DNA of 64,000 nt from Mycolicibacterium sp. ND9-15. GTDB taxonomy: Bacteria > Actinomycetota > Actinomycetes > Mycobacteriales > Mycobacteriaceae. The stretch spans positions 3,013,501-3,077,500 of the forward strand of contig NZ_CP142362.1 of assembly GCF_035918395.1 (NCBI RefSeq). The letters run 5' to 3'. The notes beneath the pieces were generated by a model. It was not told where the DNA came from. It did not search any database and saw only the letters and a list, made by a program, of their open reading frames with translations. The position numbers and the translations under genes were made by a program. Below are positions 1 through 7,927 of this stretch, in pieces; the stretch's first letter is position 1, and each line of letters opens with the position of its first letter.

Positions 1-296
1 GGACTCGCGTCGAAAACCACGCCCTTGCCGAAGATCGGTGTCATGAACGGATAGGCCTCAGCCTGGTCGAGATCCTCGTCGGCCGAACGGAAGAAGAACT
101 CGTTGGCCTCCGCGCCGGACAGCAGGATGACGTGCTTGTCGACCAGTTGGAACCAGCCGACGTCACCGCATTCCTCACGGACGCGCTTCATCAGCCCAAT
201 CGGGTCGGTGCGGAACTCTTCGAGGTGTCCGTGTTCTTCCTCACCGCCGGAGACGCGGGGCACAACGGCTGCCGTCGTTGAATTGGTTTCAGTCAT
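1..296 (-). CDS. cyp51: Sterol 14-alpha-demethylase CYP51, N-terminal part only
   Basis: Only the first 98 residues are inside the window; the gene runs off the left edge. The readable part has the run HGHLEEFRTDPIGLM and later YPFMTPIFGKGVVFDAS, which I recognise as the N-terminus of bacterial CYP51, the P450 that removes the 14-alpha methyl of sterols. The I-helix and haem-cysteine loop are not visible, so the call rests on the N-terminal match and on context. The start ATG at 294-296 overlaps the stop of the upstream SDR gene as ATGA, showing translational coupling. It is the last visible gene of a leftward operon tetR-cyp123-SDR-cyp51, the same order as Rv0767c to Rv0764c of M. tuberculosis. 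In mycobacteria the physiological sterol substrate is unclear. Confidence 0.93.
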   Translation of the reverse strand, partial: MTETNSTTAAVVPRVSGGEEEHGHLEEFRTDPIGLMKRVREECGDVGWFQLVDKHVILLSGAEANEFFFRSADEDLDQAEAYPFMTPIFGKGVVFDAS

Positions 297-1120
297 GTCC
301 GTGGCATCCCCTCTTCGTCCAGGGCGAGCTTCTGACGATCTGTGTTGTCGGTCAACGGCGCTTCGGGCTGTAGCTCCATGTTCGCGATGAACCCGCCGCG
401 CGGCGTCTCGGCCACGAACGTGATGGCGCGGGCGAGATCCGATGCCCGCAGGAAGTAGTCGTGGCGGGCCTGTCCCCATTTGGCCCAGTCCTCAAGTGCC
501 GGACCGATCTTCTCGGCGGGCAGGCTCCAGCCCATGCTGGTCTTGGTCGGCCCCGGATGGACGATCGAGGCTCGCACACCGGTGCCTTCGAGTTCCATCT
601 GGAAGTTGTTGACCATCGCGACCAGTGCCGCCTTGGCGGCGCCGTAGGCGCCCATGTGCGGGCGCTGGCGCAGCGCGACGTCGGAGCCGACGAAGATGAG
701 GTCACCGCGCCGGCGCTCGAGCATGCCCGGCAGCACCGCGGCCGCCAGGCGGTTGGCGCCGACGAGGTGGATCTGCAGTTGCGACTCGAACTCGTCGGTG
801 GTGATCTCGGCGAGCTTGCCGAAATAGGTGTCACCGGCCCCGGCGACGAGCACCTCGATCTCGCCGAGCGCCGCGACCGATTGTGCGACAAAGGTCTTCA
901 CCGAATTGGGGTCCGTGACATCGAGGTGGAACCCGACGGCCTCGCCACCGTCGGCGTTGATCTTGCCGACGATGTCGGTGAGCTTCTCGACGCGGCGCGC
1001 ACCGAGCGCAACGGGGAAGCCGTGCGCGGCCATCTCGATGGCCGTTGCCTCGCCGATTCCGGACGAGGCGCCGGCGACGATGACGGGTCGCCGGTCGGGA
1101 AGTGGGTCGAAACGGGGCAT
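293..1120 (-). CDS. Short-chain dehydrogenase/reductase of the cyp51-cyp123 operon
   Basis: A 275-residue SDR. The N-terminal nucleotide-binding motif GASSGIG and the catalytic YGAAK (Tyr-x-x-x-Lys), preceded by the Ser of FVGSD, are all present, so it should be an active NAD(P)-dependent oxidoreductase; the substrate cannot be read. It resembles Rv0765c. I start at the ATG at 1118-1120 (MPRFDPLPD), 10 nt after the cyp123 stop, instead of an upstream in-frame start at 1177 that would overlap cyp123 by 47 nt and add a tail without family resemblance. Its stop overlaps the cyp51 ATG. Being between two P450 genes, it may act on the same hydroxylated lipid, but this is inference. Confidence 0.9.
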   Translation of the reverse strand: MPRFDPLPDRRPVIVAGASSGIGEATAIEMAAHGFPVALGARRVEKLTDIVGKINADGGEAVGFHLDVTDPNSVKTFVAQSVAALGEIEVLVAGAGDTYFGKLAEITTDEFESQLQIHLVGANRLAAAVLPGMLERRRGDLIFVGSDVALRQRPHMGAYGAAKAALVAMVNNFQMELEGTGVRASIVHPGPTKTSMGWSLPAEKIGPALEDWAKWGQARHDYFLRASDLARAITFVAETPRGGFIANMELQPEAPLTDNTDRQKLALDEEGMPRT

Positions 1121-1130
1121 GTGGGGGCCT

Positions 1131-2339
1131 TCAACGGGTTTGGAGGGTGATCGGAAGACGAGCGAATCCGCGGACATTGCTCGAGTGGACGCGGACGGCG
1201 TTGGCCTCGTCGACCTCGTATCCGCGAATACGTTTGAACAACTCGGTCAGTGCGACCCTTGCCTCCATCCGCGCCAGGTGCGCGCCGAGGCAGAAGTGGG
1301 CACCGCTGCCGAAACTCAAGAGCTTGGACCCGATCTCGCGGCCGATGATGAATCGGTCGGGATGGTCGAACACCCGCTCGTCGCGGTGTGCCGAGCCGGG
1401 CAGCAACAGCACCACGTCGCCATCGGGAATGACGGTGTCGTACAACGTCAGTTCACCTGCGACGGTGCGCGCCAGGATCTGACTCGAGGTGTCGTACCGC
1501 AGCGTCTCCTCGACCCACAGCGGTATCCGCTCCAGATCGGCGTAGACCGGGGCGAGCTGGTCGGGGTTCTTGTGTCCCCAGAAGGCGGCGTTGGCAAGGA
1601 GTTTCGTGGTGGTCTCGTTTCCGGCGATCACCATCAAGAACAGGAAACCGAGAATCTCGTCGTCGGTGAGCCGGTCGCCGTCGATCTCGGCCTCCAGAAG
1701 CGCAGTGGTGAGGTCGTCGGTGGGATTCCTGCGACGCTCGGCGACCATACCCTGGTAGTAGACGATCAGGTTGATGGACGCCTCCACCGCGGCCGGCGGC
1801 ACATCGGTCACACCCTCGTCGCGATGCATCACGCCGTCGGCCCAGGCGCGCACCTGGGTGCGATCCGGTTCCGGCACGCCCATCAGTTCGGAGATGACAT
1901 CCATGGGCAGCTTGCCCGCGAACTCGTCGACGTAATCGACGGTCTCGTTCGATCGAACCTTGTCCAGCATGACGTCCAGATGCTGCACCGCGATTTCGGT
2001 GACCCGGGGCTCCAACTCACGGATGCGGCGCGGCGTGAAGCCCTTGGACACCAGTGTTCGCAGCCGCAGGTGATCGGGATCGTCCATCGCCAGGAACGAC
2101 ATCGTCTTCGACGCGTGTGGGCCCCGCGAGGCCGGATCCAACGACACGCCGAACTTGTTCGACAGCGTCTTGCTGTTGCGGAAGCCCTCCCAGACGTCCT
2201 GATGCCGTGACAGCGCCCAGAAGCCGAGTTCGTCGTTGCGGTACAGCGGCGCCTCGTCGCGCAGTCGCTTGTAGTAGGGGTACGGATCCTCGTGGAAGTC
2301 GTAATCGTATGGGTCGAGGATGATTTCGCTGACGGTCAC
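1131..2339 (-). CDS. cyp123: Cytochrome P450, CYP123-like
   Basis: A 402-residue soluble bacterial P450. The oxygen-activating I-helix motif AGNETT lies at residues 239-244, the K-helix ExxR (EETLR) at 277-281, and the haem-ligand loop FGSGAHFCLG has its Cys at 350. Length and motif spacing are normal. Its position between a TetR gene and an SDR-cyp51 pair matches cyp123 (Rv0766c). It needs external ferredoxin and reductase, and no ferredoxin gene is visible nearby (M. tuberculosis has one beside cyp51, outside this window). The ATG at 2337-2339 overlaps the tetR stop (ATGA), so it is co-translated with the regulator. Substrate unknown. Confidence 0.9.
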   Translation of the reverse strand: MTVSEIILDPYDYDFHEDPYPYYKRLRDEAPLYRNDELGFWALSRHQDVWEGFRNSKTLSNKFGVSLDPASRGPHASKTMSFLAMDDPDHLRLRTLVSKGFTPRRIRELEPRVTEIAVQHLDVMLDKVRSNETVDYVDEFAGKLPMDVISELMGVPEPDRTQVRAWADGVMHRDEGVTDVPPAAVEASINLIVYYQGMVAERRRNPTDDLTTALLEAEIDGDRLTDDEILGFLFLMVIAGNETTTKLLANAAFWGHKNPDQLAPVYADLERIPLWVEETLRYDTSSQILARTVAGELTLYDTVIPDGDVVLLLPGSAHRDERVFDHPDRFIIGREIGSKLLSFGSGAHFCLGAHLARMEARVALTELFKRIRGYEVDEANAVRVHSSNVRGFARLPITLQTR

Positions 2340-2944
2340 TGGTGGTCCCCCACGATGAGGCCGACGACGTAGCTGAGCCGGTCGGCGATCTGGTGATAGG
2401 TGAAGACGCCGCTGCCCGCGTTGACCAGCGCGCCGAAGAACGTCATCTCCAACGCGGCCAAGGCGCGCGGGTCGGCGTCCGGGCCCATGGCCGCCCGGAT
2501 GCGGCGATGGATCTCGGCGCCGATGCGGTCACGCACTGCGCGCACTGCGGCGTCGCCGCCGCTCAGCAGCGCGGTCGTGCACGCGGCGGCGACTTCCGGT
2601 TCGTCGGCGACCATCAGCGCCATGGCGCGCAGGGTCTTCTCGACGCGCGCCACCCTGCTCTCGTTGACATCGGTGAAGTACGGCACCTGGCGCATCAGGT
2701 CGAGGTACACCTCGGCGATCAGATGGTTCTTCGACGAGAAGTACGTGTACGCGGTGGCAGGCGCGACCTTGGCCTTCGCGGCGACCGCGCGCACCGTCAG
2801 ATCGGCGTAGGAGGACTCGCGCAGCATCTCGACACCGGCGGTGAGCACCTTGCGGAACGTCTCCTCCTGGCGACGGTTGCGCGGCGCGTCACCGGCGGTC
2901 GTAGGCGGCAGGCCCGTGACCGCGACCATCGATTCGCTGGACAC
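2336..2944 (-). CDS. TetR-family repressor of the cyp123/cyp51 and aldA operons
   Basis: A 202-residue TetR regulator. A disordered stretch of about 25 residues is followed by the typical DNA-binding domain: VRAVAAKAKVAPATAYTYFSS gives the helix-turn-helix with the TYTYF signature of the recognition helix, roughly residues 49-70. The C-terminal three quarters is a helical ligand and dimerisation domain. It is the first gene of the leftward operon and is divergent from the aldehyde dehydrogenase operon, so it probably controls both itself and the divergent genes, as is usual for TetR proteins. It resembles Rv0767c. The inducer cannot be deduced; a lipid or aldehyde substrate of the flanking enzymes is a reasonable guess. 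Confidence 0.9.
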   Translation of the reverse strand: MSSESMVAVTGLPPTTAGDAPRNRRQEETFRKVLTAGVEMLRESSYADLTVRAVAAKAKVAPATAYTYFSSKNHLIAEVYLDLMRQVPYFTDVNESRVARVEKTLRAMALMVADEPEVAAACTTALLSGGDAAVRAVRDRIGAEIHRRIRAAMGPDADPRALAALEMTFFGALVNAGSGVFTYHQIADRLSYVVGLIVGDHQ

Positions 2945-3037
2945 CTGTCCAAGTTATCCGACCGCGTCTGAAATCCGCAAGTACGCAGCTAGAAAACGAC
3001 CTGCTTGCCAGGCACGACGCCGGAGGACTATCGTTCG

Positions 3038-3061
3038 GTCCAACAATTCGGACAGTTGTCC
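3038..3061. promoter_or_regulatory. Candidate TetR operator in the divergent tetR/aldA promoter
   Basis: The 140-bp gap 2945-3084 between the two divergent operons holds overlapping imperfect dyads: GTCC-N8-GGAC at 3038-3053 and GGAC-N4-GTCC at 3050-3061, sharing GGAC, together with a repeated TTCGG. They lie 24-47 bp before the aldA ATG. This is the expected place for a TetR site controlling both directions, but the dyads are short and no binding evidence is available. Confidence 0.4.
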
Positions 3062-3084
3062 AGTCACGGTGGAACGGAGACGGC

Positions 3085-4551
3085 ATGGCAGTGCTGGCCA
3101 ATCGGGAGAGTCGGTTGCTCATCGACGGCAAGCTCGTCACGGGCGGCGGCGGATCGTTCCAGACGGTCAACCCGGCGACCGAGGAGGTGCTCGGCGTCGC
3201 GGCCGATGCCACCGCCGACGACATGGGCCGCGCGATCGACGCGGCCCGGCGCGCCTTCGACGAGACCGACTGGTCCACCGACACCGAGTTCCGTGTGCGA
3301 TGCCTGCGCCAGCTGCAGGCGGTGCTGAAGGAGCGCACCGAAGAACTTCGCGAAATCACGATCGCCGAGGTCGGGGCGCCCCGGATGCTCACTTCGGCGG
3401 CCCAACTCGAGGGGCCGGTCGAGGATTTGAGCTTTTGCGCCGACACCGCGGAGTCCTATGAGTGGAGCACCGACCTCGGCATCGCCTCGCCGATGGGCAT
3501 CAAGACCCGTCGCAGGATCGCCCGCGAAGCGGTCGGGGTCGTCGGTGCCATCACGCCGTGGAACTTCCCGCACCAGATCAACCTCGCGAAGATCGGTCCA
3601 GCACTGGCCGCGGGTAACACCGTCGTGCTCAAGCCGGCGCCGGACACCCCATGGTGCGCGGCCGCGATCGGGGAGCTGATCGCCGAGCACACGGACATCC
3701 CGCCGGGTGTGGTGAACATCGTCACGTCCAGCGACCACGGTGTCGGTGCGCTGTTGGCCAAAGACCCGAGGGTGGACATGGTTTCGTTCACGGGGTCGAC
3801 GGCGACCGGCCGAAGCGTGATGGCCGACGGCGCGGCCACGATCAAGAAGGTGTTCCTCGAACTCGGTGGCAAGTCGGCGTTCATCGTGCTCGATGACGCG
3901 GATCTGGCCGGTGCCTGCTCGATGTCGGCCTTCACCGCGTCGATGCACGCCGGACAGGGCTGTGCGATCACCACGCGGTTGGTCGTGCCGCGCGCCCGCT
4001 ACGACGAGGCTGTCGAAGCGGCGGCCGCGACCATGGCCGGCCTCAAGCCCGGCGACCCACAGGACGCCGGAACCATCTGCGGGCCACTGATTTCCGCCCG
4101 CCAGCGCGACCGGGTCCAGGGGTACCTCGATTCGGCGATCGACGAGGGCGGCACGTTCGCCGTGGGTGGCGGGCGGCCGGCCGAGCGCGACACCGGGTTC
4201 TTCATCGAGCCCACCGTCATCGCCGGACTCGACAACAACGCCAAGGTCTCGCGCGAGGAGATCTTCGGACCCGTGCTGACGGTGATCGCCCACGACGGTG
4301 ACGACGACGCGGTCCACATCGCCAACGATTCGGTCTACGGCTTGTCGGGCACGGTGTTCTCGGCCGACGAGGAGCGCGCGAACCGGGTGGCGGCGCGAAT
4401 GCGCGTCGGTACCGTGAACATCAACGGCGGCGTCTGGTACTCGGCGGACATGCCGTTCGGCGGATACAAGCAGTCCGGGCTCGGTCGGGAGATGGGCCTG
4501 GCCGGCTTCGAGGAATACCTGGAGATCAAGGCCATCGCAACGGCGGTCTGA
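3085..4551 (+). CDS. aldA: NAD(P)-dependent aldehyde dehydrogenase
   Basis: A 488-residue member of the aldehyde dehydrogenase superfamily, of normal length. The PWNFP motif of the cofactor site is at 158-162, the general base Glu259 lies in ELGGKS, and the catalytic Cys293 sits in GQGCA. It oxidises an aldehyde to the acid in the cytoplasm; the substrate is not evident. It resembles Rv0768 (aldA). A GGAACGGAG stretch lies just before the ATG. It is the first gene of a five-gene rightward operon (SDR, beta-hydroxyacid dehydrogenase, carboxymuconolactone decarboxylase-like, unknown), with a 75-bp gap before the second gene. The order suggests stepwise oxidation of an alcohol or aldehyde. Confidence 0.93.
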   Translation: MAVLANRESRLLIDGKLVTGGGGSFQTVNPATEEVLGVAADATADDMGRAIDAARRAFDETDWSTDTEFRVRCLRQLQAVLKERTEELREITIAEVGAPRMLTSAAQLEGPVEDLSFCADTAESYEWSTDLGIASPMGIKTRRRIAREAVGVVGAITPWNFPHQINLAKIGPALAAGNTVVLKPAPDTPWCAAAIGELIAEHTDIPPGVVNIVTSSDHGVGALLAKDPRVDMVSFTGSTATGRSVMADGAATIKKVFLELGGKSAFIVLDDADLAGACSMSAFTASMHAGQGCAITTRLVVPRARYDEAVEAAAATMAGLKPGDPQDAGTICGPLISARQRDRVQGYLDSAIDEGGTFAVGGGRPAERDTGFFIEPTVIAGLDNNAKVSREEIFGPVLTVIAHDGDDDAVHIANDSVYGLSGTVFSADEERANRVAARMRVGTVNINGGVWYSADMPFGGYKQSGLGREMGLAGFEEYLEIKAIATAV

Positions 4552-4559
4552 TCGCCGGA

Positions 4560-4608
4560 TGGCCAGTTACGTCACGCTTTTTCACTGAAGCCGCGCAGTA
4601 AGTGGCCA
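4560..4608. repeat. Inverted repeat in the aldA-SDR gap
   Basis: TGGCCAGTTAC at 4560-4570 and GTAAGTGGCCA at 4598-4608 are inverted copies matching at 10 of 11 positions, separated by 27 nt that include a T-run. It fills most of the 75-bp space between aldA and the next SDR gene. It could be a partial terminator, an RNA processing hairpin, or a second regulator site; the sequence alone does not decide. Confidence 0.5.
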
Positions 4609-4626
4609 CTCGGCAGAGAGGGAAGT

Positions 4627-5373
4627 ATGCAGTTCGACGACAAGGTGGCGATCGTCACCGGCGCCGGGGGCGGTATCGGCCAGGCTTATGCCGAGGCGCT
4701 GGCCCGGGAGGGCGCCGCGGTGGTGGTTGCCGACATCAACACAGAGGGTGCGCAGAAGGTAGCCGACGGGATCAAGGGCGAGGGCGGCAACGCGCTCGCC
4801 GTGCGGGTCGACGTGTCGGATCCCGATAGCGCGAAGGACATGGCCGCGCATACTCTTTCGGAGTTCGGCGGTATCGACTATCTGGTGAACAACGCCGCGA
4901 TTTTCGGCGGCATGAAACTGGACTTCCTGATCACCGTGGACTGGGACTACTACAAGAAGTTCATGAGCGTGAACATGGACGGCGCGCTGGTGTGCACGCG
5001 GGCGGTGTACAAGAAGATGGCCAAGCGTGGCGGCGGGGCGATCGTCAACCAGTCGTCGACGGCGGCATGGCTGTACTCGAACTTCTATGGTCTGGCCAAG
5101 GTGGGGATCAACGGTCTGACCCAGCAGTTGGCCACCGAACTGGGCGGTCAGAACATCCGGATCAACGCAATCGCCCCGGGGCCGATCGACACCGAGGCCA
5201 ACCGCACCACCACGCCGCAGGAGATGGTGGCCGACATCGTCAAGGGAATCCCGTTGTCGCGCATGGGCACCCCGGACGACCTGGTCGGCATGTGCCTGTT
5301 CCTGCTGTCGGATCAGGCTCGATGGATCACGGGGCAGATCTTCAACGTCGACGGCGGGCAGATCATCAGATGA
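4627..5373 (+). CDS. Short-chain dehydrogenase/reductase
   Basis: A 248-residue classical SDR. The Rossmann motif TGAGGGIG is at residues 11-18, NNA at 88-90, and the catalytic Ser143/144, Tyr154 and Lys158 are in place. The end reads ...NVDGGQIIR, as in many SDRs of 3-oxoacyl or alcohol oxidation pathways. It resembles Rv0769. A GAGAGGGAAG Shine-Dalgarno lies just upstream of the ATG. The stop overlaps the ATG of the next gene as ATGA, so both are translationally coupled. The likely job is oxidation of a hydroxyl group in the same pathway as the aldehyde dehydrogenase; the substrate is unknown. Confidence 0.92.
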   Translation: MQFDDKVAIVTGAGGGIGQAYAEALAREGAAVVVADINTEGAQKVADGIKGEGGNALAVRVDVSDPDSAKDMAAHTLSEFGGIDYLVNNAAIFGGMKLDFLITVDWDYYKKFMSVNMDGALVCTRAVYKKMAKRGGGAIVNQSSTAAWLYSNFYGLAKVGINGLTQQLATELGGQNIRINAIAPGPIDTEANRTTTPQEMVADIVKGIPLSRMGTPDDLVGMCLFLLSDQARWITGQIFNVDGGQIIR

Positions 5374-6221
5374 GCACTGATCTCAAGCTCGGCTACATCG
5401 GGCTCGGAAACATGGGCGCGCCGATGGCCAAGCGACTCGCGCAATGGCCCGGCGGTCTCGTCGTGTTCGATGTTCGGGCCGAAGCCATGACACCGCTCGC
5501 CGAGGTCGGGGCGACACTGGCCGACAGCCCCGCCGACCTGGCCAAGGCCGACGTCGTCAGCGTCACCGTGCTCGACGATCAGCAGGTGCGCGACGTCGTC
5601 GGCGAGCTGGTCGAGCACGCGAAGGCGGGTACCGTGATCGCGATCCATTCGACGATCAGTCCCGAGACGGCTGTAGAGCTCGCCGAGCAACTGCGGCCGA
5701 AGGGAATTCACATCGTGGATGCACCCGTCAGCGGTGGCGGGGCCGCGGCCGAGAAGGGCGAACTCGCCGTCATGGTCGGCGCCGATCGTGAGGTCTACGA
5801 GCGTGTCAAGCCGGTGTTCAGGCAGATCGGCGCGATGGTCATCCACGCGGGTGAGCCAGGCGCAGGTACTCGAATGAAGCTGGCGCGCAACATGTTGACG
5901 TTCGTCGGTTACGCGGCGGCCTGTGAGGCCATGCGGTTGGCCGAAGCCAGCGGGATCAACTTGCAGCAACTCGGTCGGGTGGTTCGTCACACCGACGCGC
6001 TCACCAGCGGCCCGGGGGCGATCATGGTGCGCGACGACATGTCCGACATCGAAAGCGACAATTTCCTCTACGAGTCGTTCAGCCATGCGCGCGCGCTGGG
6101 GGAGAAGGACCTGAGTTTGGCGCTGGCGCTCGGCGAGGCCAACGATGTGGAGCTTCCGCTGGCTCAGATCGCGCGCCAGAACCTGGCCGCCGGGCTGGGC
6201 GTGCCACATAGGAAGGAGTGA
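5370..6221 (+). CDS. Beta-hydroxyacid (3-hydroxyisobutyrate-type) dehydrogenase
   Basis: A 283-residue member of the 6-phosphogluconate/3-hydroxyisobutyrate dehydrogenase family. The N-terminal dinucleotide motif GYIGLGNMGAPMA covers residues 8-20, the substrate-binding DAPVSGG is at 118-124, and the catalytic Lys170 lies in the family motif GxxxKLARN. These support an NAD(P)-dependent oxidation of a beta-hydroxy acid or reduction of the semialdehyde. It resembles Rv0770. The ATG at 5370 overlaps the SDR stop. Together with the aldehyde dehydrogenase it could handle a short branched hydroxy acid, but the true substrate is not shown. Confidence 0.92.
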   Translation: MSTDLKLGYIGLGNMGAPMAKRLAQWPGGLVVFDVRAEAMTPLAEVGATLADSPADLAKADVVSVTVLDDQQVRDVVGELVEHAKAGTVIAIHSTISPETAVELAEQLRPKGIHIVDAPVSGGGAAAEKGELAVMVGADREVYERVKPVFRQIGAMVIHAGEPGAGTRMKLARNMLTFVGYAAACEAMRLAEASGINLQQLGRVVRHTDALTSGPGAIMVRDDMSDIESDNFLYESFSHARALGEKDLSLALALGEANDVELPLAQIARQNLAAGLGVPHRKE

Positions 6222-6226
6222 GCCGC

Positions 6227-6667
6227 ATGGACGAATTGCGCCGCAAGGGGCTCGAGAAGATGAACGAGGTATACGGCTGGGAGATGCCGAACGTCGAAGG
6301 TAACGAGTACTTCGCGTTGACCGCCGATCATCTCTTCGGGACCATTTGGACCCGGCCGGGCCTGTCGATGCGCGACAAGCGGATCATGACGCTGACGGTG
6401 GTGACGGCGCTGGGCATCTCCGAACTGGCCGAAATCCAGGCCAACGCGGCGCTGGCCAACGGAGAGATCACCGAGGACGAACTCAAGGAAATGGCGATCT
6501 TTCTCACCCACTACCTCGGGTTTCCGCTGGGGTCCAAGCTCGACGGTGTGGTCAGCAAGGTGATCAAGAACCGGCAGAAAGGTCGGGGTGAGGACAAGAA
6601 GGCCAACGTCAATGCAGCGGTGAAGATGCATTCCGGAGGGACGGTCCATGGCGACCCAGACGAGTAG
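6227..6667 (+). CDS. Carboxymuconolactone decarboxylase-like (AhpD fold) protein
   Basis: A 146-residue protein of the carboxymuconolactone decarboxylase family, all-helical, with the region RPGLSMRDKRIMTLTVVTAL typical of gamma-carboxymuconolactone decarboxylases. The CxxC pair of peroxide-reducing AhpD relatives is absent, so a lyase role or an as yet undefined function is more likely than a redox one. It resembles Rv0771. Start choice: a GTG at 6218 overlaps the previous stop, but the strong AGGAAGGAG at 6210-6218 would then have no spacing; the ATG at 6227 lies 8 nt behind it and is preferred. Its end overlaps the next gene by 20 nt. Confidence 0.88.
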   Translation: MDELRRKGLEKMNEVYGWEMPNVEGNEYFALTADHLFGTIWTRPGLSMRDKRIMTLTVVTALGISELAEIQANAALANGEITEDELKEMAIFLTHYLGFPLGSKLDGVVSKVIKNRQKGRGEDKKANVNAAVKMHSGGTVHGDPDE

Positions 6668-7883
6668 ATACTCATCGCTGTCCCGGGATCAGTTGGCGGT
6701 ACTGGTGCCGGAGCTGCTGTTGATCGGCCAGCTGATCGACCGGTCCGGAATGGCCTGGGTCATCAGTAGTTTCGGTCGCGAGGAGATGCTGCAGGTCGCA
6801 ATCGAGGAGTGGATGGGTGCCAGCCCGATCTACACCAGGCGGATGCAGAGGGCGCTGAAATACGAAGGCACCGACGTGATCACGATCTTCAAGGGCCTGC
6901 AACTCGACATCGGCGCGCCGCCGCAGTTCATGGACTTCCGCTACACCGTGCACGACCGTTGGCACGGCGAGTTCCATCTCGATCACTGCGGTGCACTGCT
7001 CGACGTGGAACCGATGGGGGAAGACTACGTCCGTGGCATGTGCCACGACATCGAAGACCCGACGTTCGACGCGACCGCCGTCGCGACGAACCGCAGAGCC
7101 CAGATCCGTCCGATCCACCGCCCGCCGCGCACCCCGGCCGACCGGCAACCGCACTGCGCATGGACCGTGATCATCGACGAGTCCTATCCAGAGGCCGAAG
7201 ACCATCCGGTCCTCGAGGTGATTGCGCGAACCCACGCAGCCGGAACAGAACTCGATCCTATCGACACAGATGACGAGGGAGCGGCGGACTACTCCGGCCC
7301 GCTGCTATCCGATCTCGACTTTGGGGCTTTCTCCCAATCCGCGCTGGTGCGGATGGCCGACGAGGTCTGCCTGCAGATGCACCTGCTCAACCTGTCGTAC
7401 GTGATCGCGGTCGGAAAGCGCGCGGGCGCCGACACCGAACTGGCAACCGATATCTGTACCAAACAGTTGATCGGGCTGGCCGGCGTCGCCGCCGAGCGGA
7501 TCCATCGCGTGTTGCAACTCCCGGGCGGCGTCGGAGGCGCGGTGCGCACGCTGGAGTTGCATCCGATGCTCAACCCCGCCGCCTACGTCGACGCCGAGTT
7601 CGGGCCGGATGTCGTTCACGTCCGACGCTCACCGGCCCACGAGGACGGCGGATGGATGTCGCTGGTGTCGCCCGACGAGCGGCGCCCGTTGCAGGCGATC
7701 GTCACCGCGGTGGACAAGCACCTCGACGTCGAACTCGCGGGCACCGCCGAGGAGTGGACCGCGCGCGTCGTCGAAACAGATACGGAGGCCAAGGAATTCC
7801 CCGAGGTGTCGGTCGTGAGGGTCAGCGGCGGATCGACATGGGAGTTCGAGGACCGTAAGTCGCTGCCGTTGACCGTGCTGTAG
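6648..7883 (+). CDS. Unknown 411-residue protein with a His/Cys cluster
   Basis: I do not recognise this protein. It has no signal peptide or membrane segment. The N-terminal third is helical. Residues 102-114 carry a cluster, H-x3-H-x3-H-x2-HC (HDRWHGEFHLDHC), followed by Cys132-His133 in MCHD; such spacing suggests a metal site, possibly hydrolytic or redox. A distant link to L-2-amino-thiazoline-4-carboxylate hydrolase-like proteins is conceivable but not shown. The C-terminal half has mixed helices and strands. The ATG lies 20 nt inside the upstream decarboxylase-like gene, 6 nt after GGAGGG, so it is translated as the last gene of the aldA operon and probably serves that pathway. Confidence 0.8.
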   Translation: MATQTSRYSSLSRDQLAVLVPELLLIGQLIDRSGMAWVISSFGREEMLQVAIEEWMGASPIYTRRMQRALKYEGTDVITIFKGLQLDIGAPPQFMDFRYTVHDRWHGEFHLDHCGALLDVEPMGEDYVRGMCHDIEDPTFDATAVATNRRAQIRPIHRPPRTPADRQPHCAWTVIIDESYPEAEDHPVLEVIARTHAAGTELDPIDTDDEGAADYSGPLLSDLDFGAFSQSALVRMADEVCLQMHLLNLSYVIAVGKRAGADTELATDICTKQLIGLAGVAAERIHRVLQLPGGVGGAVRTLELHPMLNPAAYVDAEFGPDVVHVRRSPAHEDGGWMSLVSPDERRPLQAIVTAVDKHLDVELAGTAEEWTARVVETDTEAKEFPEVSVVRVSGGSTWEFEDRKSLPLTVL

Positions 7884-7927
7884 AACTCCTGCGTCGGGTG
7901 CGCCCGCCGGTCGCATAGGGTGAAGCA

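Noticed and set aside
1121..1177. 19-codon N-terminal extension of the SDR gene in the cyp51 operon
   Set aside because: It would overlap cyp123 by 47 nt and does not resemble SDR N-termini; the ATG at 1120 fits the operon spacing.
3064..4317. A 417-codon minus-strand frame across aldA
   Set aside because: Shadow of the aldehyde dehydrogenase gene; no motif and no ribosome-binding site.
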